From NCBI GenBank assembly GCA_027620395.1, contig JAQBZY010000067.1, forward strand, positions 1 to 7,065: DNA of 7,065 nucleotides, given 5' to 3'. Positions 1 to 6,429 of the stretch are shown here, piece by piece (within the stretch, counting starts at the first letter, position 1; every line of letters starts with the position of its first letter). The notes beneath the pieces are model-generated. The model was not told the origin of the DNA. It did not search any database and saw only the letters and a list, made by a program, of their open reading frames with translations. The stretch is from Pseudomonadota bacterium (GTDB lineage: Bacteria; Pseudomonadota; Alphaproteobacteria; Rhodospirillales; Casp-alpha2). A program made the translations under genes and the position numbers.

Positions 1-2240
1 AACAAATAACCCTGGCCGACATGACAGCCGAGCCCGCCCAGAAAAGCAACCTGATCATCGGTTTCGACACCCTCGGCGACGATATGTAAATCCAGTTGCT
101 TGGCCATGCCGACAATCGCCCGTGCGATCACCGCGGCATCGTTATCTTGCGGCAGATTGATCACGAAGGAGCGGTCGATCTTCAGCGTATCCAGCGGGAA
201 GCGAGTCAGGTAACTGAGAGACGAATAGCCGGTTCCGAAGTCATCCATCGAAATCGAGATGCCATGATCCTTGAGCTCCCTTAGAGCACGAATGGTTTCG
301 GCTGGCTTTTCGATCAGCATGCTTTCGGTCAACTCGAGATCCAACCGAGTGGCATCGAGGCGCGATGCGTCCAAGCAGTGCCGCACCACGGAAATCAGAT
401 CGCCTTGATAGAATTGCAATGCCGAAAGATTGACGCCGACTTGAATGGGCCGGCCTGCCGGCGACGGCCACTTGGCGGCATCCATGCAGGCGGTCGTGAG
501 TACCCATTCACCGATCGGAACGATGAGGCCGGTTTCCTCGGCGATGGGAACGAATTCTTCCGGCGACACCGGACCCAAAGCGGCGCTGTTCCACCGCAGA
601 AGAGCCTCGGCGCCGACGATCAGACGCGACGCGAGATCGACTTTGGCTTGATAGAATAGCGTGAATTCGTCCCGCTCCATGGCCCGGCGCAGCTCGTGAC
701 CGATTGTGACCCGGCGATGAACTTCCTCCGACATTCGTTTTGTGTAAAAGCGATAATTGGCGCGACCACCGCGCTTGGCCGCATTCGCGGCGGTGTCGAC
801 ATTGCGCATCAGATCCGACGCCGAATTTGCGTGATCGGGGAAAATGCCGACGCCGATGCTGGCCGAGGAATAGATTTCCTGTCCATCGATGTTGTATGGG
901 ATCGACAACGCCGAGAGCGACCGTGCCGCGAGGTCGTGTGCCTCGTCGGTGCAGGCAATGCCATCAATGATGATGTGAAATTCATCGCCGCCGACCCGGG
1001 CGACGGTGTCGTTGGGGCGAATGCAATCTTGTAGCCGTTCGCCGGCGGCCTTGATCACGGCATCGCCGACTTCATGCCCGAAGGCGTCATTGATGTTCTG
1101 GAATTGATCGAGATCGATGTAACAAACGGCGATCTGCGACCCTTGATCGTTACAACGCTGGATCGCCACCTCTAAACGTTCGTTGAACAGGTTTCGGTTG
1201 GCGAGGCCGGTCAGCGAATCCCGGGTCGCCATGTGGCGGAGCCGGCCCTCGAAACTCTTCCTTACCGTGATGTCGCGGACGGCGGCGATCAGGCGCCGCG
1301 CGCCACCGATGTGCATTTCACTGACCGCAACTTCGATTGGAAACACGGTGCCGGATTTACGAGTGCCGGATACTTCGCGAGTGACGCCGATGAAACTTGC
1401 GAGTGTCGCGATGCCGTCGTCGCCCGGACCGAGGCCAGGCATCAGGGCGGCGATGTTTCCCCCCACCAACTCGCCATTGCGGTGCTCGAACATTTTTTCC
1501 ACCGCCGCGTTGGCCATTTCAATATTGCCATTTTCGGCGATCGTCAGGATGCCGTCGGCGACGGCGTTCATCACCATGCGAAGGTTTTCTTCCCGCGCCG
1601 CAACGGTACGAAGGGCGCGATTGCGTTCCGTCACGTCTCGCGCCATCAGCATCACGGCGCCGGTATCGTTGTCGCGCTCGTCTCGGTACGGCAATGCCGC
1701 CATCTCGACGTCGACGCCACTGGTTTCACTGTGGTTCAGTTTCATCGGAATGCGGAGTTTCGCCGCGACCAGATCCTGAATCGTGCCGCCGACCATGTCG
1801 TGGTATTCGGGGTGAACGAAATCGATGAATTTTCGTCCGATCAGGATGTCGACCGGCCACACCCCTAGCATGCTGGCGCCGGCCGGATTGATCAGTTCAA
1901 TGACGCCTTCGCGGCAAATACAAATAAGATCGGGAGCGAGTTCGATGAGATGGCGGAAATCGCGCTCCGACGACTGAAAGCGTTCGAATCTGGCGGTGTC
2001 GAAAAGATCATCGACGGAATCCAGGATCGACCGTCCGGCGCGGTTGATGTCGGCGGCGTATTCGCGGTAAATCGGGTTCCCGAGCGCGCCGAAAAGCTCG
2101 CTTTCCATCATGTCGGCGAAACCGATGATGGTGCTGAGCGGTGTTCTCAATTGGTGCGACAACGTCCTGACCAGATCGATATACGCCTTGGGAACCGCGC
2201 TGCCTCTGCCAGCCGCGTTATTTTCGACGCCGTCAGCCAT
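1..2240 (-). CDS. HisKA-like/PAS/PAS/GGDEF/EAL c-di-GMP cyclase-phosphodiesterase, 3' end cut by window edge
   Basis: Bifunctional c-di-GMP enzyme; 746 codons are visible and the frame has no stop. From the ATG at 2240: HisKA-like segment (about 22-85, H29 in SHQLRTP), PAS (about 88-207, ends RDVTER), PAS (about 213-330, ends VRDITV), GGDEF (about 334-484) and EAL (about 495-746). The GGDEF domain has an intact GGDEF at 417-421 and an inhibitory RxxD site (RPND, 408-411). The EAL domain keeps E545 (EAL), N604 (VNLS), E636 (LELTES), D666-D667 (MDDFGTGYSSL), K687, E723 (AEGVE) and Q743 (GQGYL), so both activities look possible. The window ends within a few residues of the usual EAL end. No transmembrane segment or HATPase domain is seen, so the protein is probably cytosolic. 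PAS ligands are unknown. An in-frame ATG at 2273 would add 11 residues. I chose 2240 because GGGAG precedes it by 5 nt. Family assignment is very secure; the start is less so. Confidence 0.96.
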   Translation of the reverse strand, partial: MADGVENNAAGRGSAVPKAYIDLVRTLSHQLRTPLSTIIGFADMMESELFGALGNPIYREYAADINRAGRSILDSVDDLFDTARFERFQSSERDFRHLIELAPDLICICREGVIELINPAGASMLGVWPVDILIGRKFIDFVHPEYHDMVGGTIQDLVAAKLRIPMKLNHSETSGVDVEMAALPYRDERDNDTGAVMLMARDVTERNRALRTVAAREENLRMVMNAVADGILTIAENGNIEMANAAVEKMFEHRNGELVGGNIAALMPGLGPGDDGIATLASFIGVTREVSGTRKSGTVFPIEVAVSEMHIGGARRLIAAVRDITVRKSFEGRLRHMATRDSLTGLANRNLFNERLEVAIQRCNDQGSQIAVCYIDLDQFQNINDAFGHEVGDAVIKAAGERLQDCIRPNDTVARVGGDEFHIIIDGIACTDEAHDLAARSLSALSIPYNIDGQEIYSSASIGVGIFPDHANSASDLMRNVDTAANAAKRGGRANYRFYTKRMSEEVHRRVTIGHELRRAMERDEFTLFYQAKVDLASRLIVGAEALLRWNSAALGPVSPEEFVPIAEETGLIVPIGEWVLTTACMDAAKWPSPAGRPIQVGVNLSALQFYQGDLISVVRHCLDASRLDATRLDLELTESMLIEKPAETIRALRELKDHGISISMDDFGTGYSSLSYLTRFPLDTLKIDRSFVINLPQDNDAAVIARAIVGMAKQLDLHIVAEGVETDDQVAFLGGLGCHVGQGYL

Positions 2241-2245
2241 GTCCA

Positions 2246-2250
2246 CTCCC
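2246..2250 (-). promoter_or_regulatory. Shine-Dalgarno that decides the start of the c-di-GMP enzyme gene
   Basis: On the minus strand GGGAG lies 5 nt before the ATG at 2240. The other in-frame ATG, at 2273, has only a weak GAGTGA upstream, and a stop codon (2280-2282) closes the frame just before it. This favours the 2240 start, but the 2273 start is not excluded. Confidence 0.5.
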
Positions 2251-2377
2251 GGCGGCGGCGCTGGTTCCGTCATGCGGCGTCACTCGACCACCGGCAGCAC
2301 AAGGGGCCGGTCCGGCGAGGCAGGGTAGGAAAGAATATCCTATGTTCATCATGCCGCTCGTTTCCATCGTTGTTTGA

Positions 2378-2398
2378 TCGCCGGACAGCGACCGGCGA
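2378..2398. repeat. 7-bp perfect inverted repeat with 7-nt loop
   Basis: TCGCCGG (2378-2384) is followed after 7 nt by its exact reverse complement CCGGCGA (2392-2398). Neither strand has a T-run after it, so it does not look like an intrinsic terminator. It could be an operator or an RNA hairpin in a leader, or chance in GC-rich DNA. Confidence 0.4.
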
Positions 2399-2582
2399 CA
2401 CCGACATGCAACGAAACAACACTTTTGCTTCGAAGCCGAGGATCTTCACTCAAGAGCGACATCGATCGACCGTTCGGTCTTATCATTTATCCAACTTGGA
2501 CCGCAGCATTGGAACATCAATGCTCGCCCAGCACTCGAGAACGAGCCTACCCTCTTCTGTTGCGGCATGCTAGTTTCTTGAA

Positions 2583-3182
2583 ATGCCCCACGAAATCATA
2601 CTGCTGACCGGTGAATTGGAAGCCTGCCATTTGGCGCCCATATTGAACGCTCACGCACCAAATGTATCCGTCATTGGCGTAACTTCCGGGCAAGAATTGT
2701 GTGCAGCGTGCGACCCACCGGCACCTGGGCGGCGCCTGATCGGTTTCTGCACCGACGTGATCGTGCCGGCAACGGTGCTGAATTCCCTGGCCGGCCCGGC
2801 CTATAACTTTCATCCCGGACCGCCCGAGTATCCTGGCAGCCAAGTCGCCTTTTTTGCCGTCTACGAGGGAGCGGCGGAGTTCGGTGTCACGGTCCATGAA
2901 ATGGCACCGACCGTCGACAGCGGCACCATCGTCGCCGTGAAAAGGTTTCCGGTGCCGCTGGCGGGCAAATTCATGGACCTGGAGGTTCTGGCCTACAATG
3001 CCATGCTCGCCCTGTTCAACGAGTTAGCGCTGCATTTCGCGACCGATGACGCGCCGTTGCCGGCATCTGGCGACGCCTGGTCCGGCCCGGTTCGGACCAA
3101 GGCCATGGCCGACGCCTACCGGGTCATCGAAGCCGACATGGAAGAGGAAGAAATCGCCAAGCGCTACCGCGCTTTCGGCTGA
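2583..3182 (+). CDS. Small formyltransferase-fold protein (PurN/Fmt N-terminal domain superfamily), substrate unknown
   Basis: A 199-residue protein resembling the catalytic half of folate-dependent formyltransferases. The active-site stretch NFHPGPPEYPG supplies N75 and H77, and VDSG supplies D112. This matches the Asn-His-Asp triad of PurN, with nearly the same His-to-Asp spacing (35 residues, 36 in E. coli PurN). The FGVTVHEM block before the Asp also fits. It lacks the C-terminal tRNA-binding domain of Fmt, and the region before the triad is about 30 residues shorter than in PurN, so neither name is justified. The tail is acidic (DMEEEEIAKRYRAFG). A TAG at 2571-2573 closes the frame upstream, so ATG 2583 is the first possible start, although no clear Shine-Dalgarno precedes it. 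The gene stands alone on its strand and meets cysS tail to tail. A 10-formyl-tetrahydrofolate donor is known for the superfamily; the acceptor cannot be inferred. The first 120 bases are less GC-rich than the rest. Confidence 0.85.
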   Translation: MPHEIILLTGELEACHLAPILNAHAPNVSVIGVTSGQELCAACDPPAPGRRLIGFCTDVIVPATVLNSLAGPAYNFHPGPPEYPGSQVAFFAVYEGAAEFGVTVHEMAPTVDSGTIVAVKRFPVPLAGKFMDLEVLAYNAMLALFNELALHFATDDAPLPASGDAWSGPVRTKAMADAYRVIEADMEEEEIAKRYRAFG

Positions 3183-3185
3183 CGC

Positions 3186-4574
3186 TCAGCCGCGCCGCCA
3201 AAGCGTCCCCGCCGGCCCGTCCTCAAGCATCACGCCAGCGGCTTTCAGTTCATCCCGGATCCGATCCGACGCGGCAAAATCCTTGGCCTTTCTGGCCTCG
3301 ACGCGGGCCGCCACCAGGGCATCGATATCGGCGTCCGAAAGGCCAGCGAGCCGGGACTTCGGCGCCCACTTGAACCAATCCTCGGGATTCTGCCGCAGCA
3401 GGCCGAGAAGTTCCGCGGACGCCGAAAGGACGCTCATGTTTGCCGCGCGCGCGCCATCATCGGCGGAGGTATTGACCAATCCCGAAAGTCGATGCAATTC
3501 GCTCATCGCGCGCGGTGTGTTCAGATCGTCCTGAAGAGCTTCCAGTATGATCGGATGCGGCATCGTGGCAATGCGTCCGGTATTCTTGGACTCCCGAAGT
3601 GCGCCATAAAATCCGTCAAGCTCCCGCTTCGCTTCAGCGAGGCCATCCTTGGTAAAGTCGAGCGGCTGGCGGTAATGCGTTTTCAAAAGCAACAACCGGA
3701 TCGCTTCGCCGGGAAACTCGTCTAGCAACTCGTGCACGGTGTAGAAGTTGCCGAGCGATTTCGACATCTTTTCGCCTTCGGCCATCAGATAGCCGTTGTG
3801 CATCCAATAGCGCGCCATCGCCTGAGTGCCGAGCGCCGAGCGTGATTGCGCGATTTCGTTTTCGTGATGCGGAAACACCAAATCGACGCCGCCACCGTGG
3901 ATGTCAAACTCGTCGCCCAAGTATTTGCGGCTCATCGCCGAGCACTCGATGTGCCAGCCGGGCCGGCCGCGCCCCCACGGGCTGTCCCAGCCGGGCGTTT
4001 CGGCGTCGGACGGCTTCCACAGCACGAAGTCGGCCGGGTCGCGCTTGTAGGGCGCGATCTCGACCCGGGCGCCGGCGATCATTTCGTCCCGGTTGCGTCC
4101 CGAAAGGCGTCCGTAGTCGGGCATCTTCGCGACCTCGAACAGCACATGCCGGTCGGCGACGTAGGCAAATCCCTTTTCGATCAGCACTTGGGTCATATCG
4201 ATCATTTCCGGCACCGTCTCGGTGGCGCGCGGCTCGACATCGGGCCGGGCCGCGCCCAAGGCCGTCATGTCGGAGGCGAAGACTTCGGCGGTCTGTTCCG
4301 TCAAGACGCGGATCGGGACGCCACGTTCGCGGGCCCGGGCGTTAATCTTGTCGTCGATGTCAGTGATATTGCGGACATAGGTCACGTGATCGGCGCCATA
4401 GAGGTGCCTCAGCAATCTGGCCAGAACATCGAACACAACCACCGGCCGGGCGTTGCCGACGTGCGCCAGATCGTAGACGGTCGGCCCGCAGACATAGAGC
4501 CGCACATTGTTCGGGTCGGCCGGCTCGAAGGTCTCTTTGGCCCGGCTGAGCGTATTGTGTAGCCTAAGCGTCAC
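3186..4574 (-). CDS. cysS: Cysteinyl-tRNA synthetase
   Basis: Class I aminoacyl-tRNA synthetase of 462 residues, normal length for bacterial CysRS. It activates cysteine with ATP and charges tRNA-Cys in the cytosol. The HIGH signature is HVGNA at 38-42 and KMSKS is at 269-273. The cysteine-selecting zinc ligands fall at C29 (YVCGPT), C211 (HIECSAMS), H236 and E240 (FPHHENE), equivalent to E. coli C28, C209, H234 and E238. A C-terminal DALR-type helical region and the closing [13 protein letters not shown] complete the protein. The start is GTG at 4572-4574: its protein start [14 protein letters not shown] is the conserved family beginning, and the codon overlaps the nadE stop as GTGA. This predicts translational coupling to nadE; only a weak GGAC-type ribosome site lies upstream. 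The stop is 3 bp from the stop of the convergent formyltransferase gene, leaving no room for a terminator between them. Confidence 0.99.
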   Translation of the reverse strand: MTLRLHNTLSRAKETFEPADPNNVRLYVCGPTVYDLAHVGNARPVVVFDVLARLLRHLYGADHVTYVRNITDIDDKINARARERGVPIRVLTEQTAEVFASDMTALGAARPDVEPRATETVPEMIDMTQVLIEKGFAYVADRHVLFEVAKMPDYGRLSGRNRDEMIAGARVEIAPYKRDPADFVLWKPSDAETPGWDSPWGRGRPGWHIECSAMSRKYLGDEFDIHGGGVDLVFPHHENEIAQSRSALGTQAMARYWMHNGYLMAEGEKMSKSLGNFYTVHELLDEFPGEAIRLLLLKTHYRQPLDFTKDGLAEAKRELDGFYGALRESKNTGRIATMPHPIILEALQDDLNTPRAMSELHRLSGLVNTSADDGARAANMSVLSASAELLGLLRQNPEDWFKWAPKSRLAGLSDADIDALVAARVEARKAKDFAASDRIRDELKAAGVMLEDGPAGTLWRRG

Positions 4575-6247
4575 GGCTTGTCGTCCAACTGATTGGTGAA
4601 GCCGTTGGTGATCGGATAGCGGCGGTCGCGGCCGAAGGCGCGCCTGGATATCTTGACACCCGGCGGCGCCTGGCGGCGCTTGTACTCGGCCCGGTCCAGC
4701 ATCCGCCAGATACGCTTCACGGTTTCGGCGTCGAAGCCGCGGCCGACGACATTCTCGACCGACAGCTCTTCCTCGACGAGGCCGATCAGAATACCATCCA
4801 GAACGTGGTACGGCGGCAGCGAATCCTCATCCTTTTGATCGGGCCTTAGCTCGGCCGTCGGCGGCTTGGTGATCACCCGCTCCGGCATCACCGGCCCGGC
4901 CGGTCCCAAGGCGCCGTCAGGCCGATGCGCATTGCGCCAATTGGAAACCTCGAACACGGTCGTCTTATAGAGATCCTTCAGGACCGAAAAGCCGCCACAC
5001 ATATCGCCATAGAGCGTCGCATAGCCGACCGACATTTCCGACTTGTTACCGGTGGTGAGCACCATGTGGCCGAGTTTATTGGAGATCGCCATCAAGGCGG
5101 TGCCGCGACTCCGGGCTTGAATGTTCTCTTCCGTGATGTCGGGCCCGTGCCCCTTGAAGACGTCGGCGAGCATGCCGTCGAAGGCCCGCATCGCCGGACC
5201 GATGTCGATGCTGTCCAAGCCGATGCCGAGCATCTTGGCGACGGCGGCGGCGTCTTCGAGGGAGTCCTTGGAGGTATAGGGCGACGGCATCATCACCGCC
5301 TTGACCCGATCGGACCCCAGCGCATCGACGGCAACGGCGGCGGAAAGCGCGCTGTCGATGCCGCCCGATAATCCGATCACGACGCCCGGAAACCGGTTCT
5401 TGCCGACGTAGTCGCGGAGCCCCAGCAGCATCGCCGAATAGATGTTCTCGGTCGCATCCAGGCTCGGTTGCACCAAGCCTTCGGCGCAATGCCAGCCGTC
5501 CGTGCTCCGCGTCCATTCGCTGATCACCACCGCGTCCCGCCAGAACGGTGCCCGCAATTTCATCTTGTATTCGCGGTCGACGACGAAGCTGCCGCCGTCG
5601 AAGGCGAGTTCGTCCTGGCCGCCGACCTGATTGACGTAAATCGCCGGCAGTTTGGTTTCGTTGACCCTTGCGACGGCGATATTGAGCCGGACGCCGACTT
5701 TGTCGACTTCGAACGGCGAGCCGTTGAGGGAAATCAGGATTTCGGCGCCGGATTCCTGCAGGCATTCGGCGACATCGGGAAACCACATGTCCTCGCAGAT
5801 CATGACGCCGAGCCGGACATTCTTGAACGGGATCGGTCCGGGAAGTGGGCCGGCCTCGAACACCCGCTTTTCGTCGAAAACGCCGTAATTTGGCAACTCG
5901 TGCTTGACCCGGACGTGCTGAACCGCGCCGCCGTCCAACAACAGCACGGCATTGAAGAGTTTGCCATCGACCCGCCAGGGAGTCCCCAACAGCCCCGCCG
6001 GCCCGCCGCTGGCGGCCAAATCCCGGGCGATCCTTAGCGTGGTGCTCTCGATTCGGTCCTGAAACGAGCGCTTCAACACCAAATCCTCCGGTGGATAGCC
6101 GGAAAGGGCCAGCTCGGTAGTGATCAGCAGATCCGCACCTCGGTCACTTGCGTCCCGGGCGGCGGCAAGGATCGCCACCGCGTTGCCGGCGATGTCGCCG
6201 ACCATCGGGTTCAATTGTGCCAGCGCGATGTTCAAGCGGTCGGTCAT
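4571..6247 (-). CDS. nadE: Glutamine-dependent NAD+ synthetase
   Basis: Two-domain enzyme of 558 residues, normal for the glutamine-using type. It makes NAD+ from nicotinic acid adenine dinucleotide, ATP and glutamine, the last step of the de novo and Preiss-Handler routes, in the cytosol. Residues about 1-265 form a nitrilase-type glutaminase with the triad E45 (TTELALSGYPPED), K115 (VKHELPNYGVFDE) and C151 (MICEDMWFP), which releases ammonia. Residues about 266-558 form the NAD synthase domain, with the ATP-pyrophosphatase P-loop SGGIDS at 294-299 and the conserved KPPTAELRPDQKDEDSLPPY stretch. ATG 6247 is preceded by GGAG at 5 nt spacing and matches the family start (MTDRLNIALAQLNPMVGD). 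The gene leads a two-gene unit with cysS and overlaps it by 4 bases. All key residues are present and nothing is truncated. Confidence 0.99.
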   Translation of the reverse strand: MTDRLNIALAQLNPMVGDIAGNAVAILAAARDASDRGADLLITTELALSGYPPEDLVLKRSFQDRIESTTLRIARDLAASGGPAGLLGTPWRVDGKLFNAVLLLDGGAVQHVRVKHELPNYGVFDEKRVFEAGPLPGPIPFKNVRLGVMICEDMWFPDVAECLQESGAEILISLNGSPFEVDKVGVRLNIAVARVNETKLPAIYVNQVGGQDELAFDGGSFVVDREYKMKLRAPFWRDAVVISEWTRSTDGWHCAEGLVQPSLDATENIYSAMLLGLRDYVGKNRFPGVVIGLSGGIDSALSAAVAVDALGSDRVKAVMMPSPYTSKDSLEDAAAVAKMLGIGLDSIDIGPAMRAFDGMLADVFKGHGPDITEENIQARSRGTALMAISNKLGHMVLTTGNKSEMSVGYATLYGDMCGGFSVLKDLYKTTVFEVSNWRNAHRPDGALGPAGPVMPERVITKPPTAELRPDQKDEDSLPPYHVLDGILIGLVEEELSVENVVGRGFDAETVKRIWRMLDRAEYKRRQAPPGVKISRRAFGRDRRYPITNGFTNQLDDKP

Positions 6248-6252
6248 TGCGG

Positions 6253-6256
6253 CTCC
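6253..6256 (-). promoter_or_regulatory. Shine-Dalgarno of nadE
   Basis: On the minus strand GGAG lies 5 nt before the nadE ATG. It supports 6247 as the start and sits inside the short leader predicted by the candidate promoter just upstream. Confidence 0.6.
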
Positions 6257-6272
6257 GAAGCGTTGTCGGCGG

Positions 6273-6302
6273 ACCGTATGCGCCGGCCCCCGGGGCTGTC
6301 AA
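6273..6302 (-). promoter_or_regulatory. Candidate sigma-70-type promoter of nadE-cysS
   Basis: On the minus strand a perfect -35 hexamer TTGACA (6297-6302) is followed after 18 bp by TACGGT (6273-6278), which keeps the most conserved TAnnnT positions. A 16-bp spacing to CATACG is the alternative. Transcription would begin near 6266, giving a leader of about 20 nt that contains the GGAG ribosome site. The spacer is very GC-rich and includes the near-palindrome GCCCCCGGGGC (6286-6296). The fit of position and leader is good, but the -10 is weak. Confidence 0.5.
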
Positions 6303-6429
6303 TCGAAGCTGCCGCCGGACTTCGGATTTTGGCCGCTTCTGCAACGGGTTGCCGGCCCCCAGCCGAGGTTCCGGTGGACCATCGTTAGCTCTGGCATTGG
6401 CCGCCGGATGGCATTATTCTCGGGCCGCC

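Larger units (their letters stand above)
2241..2582. other. Divergent intergenic spacer, lower GC, no gene recognised
   Basis: This stretch separates the minus-strand c-di-GMP enzyme from the plus-strand formyltransferase. Short open frames cross it, but none has a recognisable product or a convincing ribosome site. By hand count, GC across 2401-2700 is about 50 percent, well below the coding DNA around cysS. It holds two short inverted repeats, at 2378-2398 and 2468-2479. I found no strong promoter pair on either strand. A TGC-TAGTTT extended -10-like string (2568-2576) lies just before the formyltransferase ATG. Confidence 0.7.
6248..6429. other. Divergent spacer between nadE and the right-hand hypothetical gene
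   Basis: 182 bp holding the nadE ribosome site and candidate promoter on the minus strand. It also contains a perfect 10-bp direct repeat, GCCGGCCCCC (6282-6291 and 6351-6360), and a weak 5-bp hairpin (CGAAG/CTTCG, 6304-6324). On the plus strand CTGGCA (6391-6396), an 18-bp spacer and TATTCT (6415-6420) make a weak promoter-like pair whose start point would fall only a few bases before ATG 6430. No gene is recognised. Confidence 0.6.

Noticed and set aside
1233..1868. 211-residue plus-strand open frame opposite the PAS and GGDEF regions
   Set aside because: The minus strand here encodes recognisable PAS and GGDEF sequence; the plus-strand product has no recognisable features.
2274..2345. TATTCT on the minus strand as a -10 for the c-di-GMP enzyme gene
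   Set aside because: No acceptable -35 lies 16-18 bp upstream, so no promoter is called.
2468..2479. GACCG-TT-CGGTC inverted repeat
   Set aside because: Short, with a 2-nt centre and no T-run; expected by chance in DNA of this composition.
1950..2573. 207-residue plus-strand open frame crossing the gene start and spacer
   Set aside because: Half of it is antisense to the HisKA-like region, and the part in the spacer has no family signature or ribosome site.
2374..2607. 77-residue plus-strand open frame in the spacer, overlapping the formyltransferase start
   Set aside because: No motif, no Shine-Dalgarno and unremarkable composition; it overlaps a better supported gene.
3846..4562. 238-residue plus-strand open frame opposite cysS
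   Set aside because: It lies wholly antisense to a clear cysS and reads as Arg/His/Gly/Asp-rich mirror sequence with no motif. Long shadow frames are expected in GC-rich DNA.
5076..5786. 236-residue minus-strand open frame inside nadE in another frame
   Set aside because: Extremely Arg-rich out-of-frame translation of nadE, which is itself intact.
6304..6330. Hairpin CGAAG/CTTCG followed by TTTT on the plus strand, resembling a terminator
   Set aside because: The stem has only 5 bp, the loop is 11 nt, and no plus-strand gene ends upstream.
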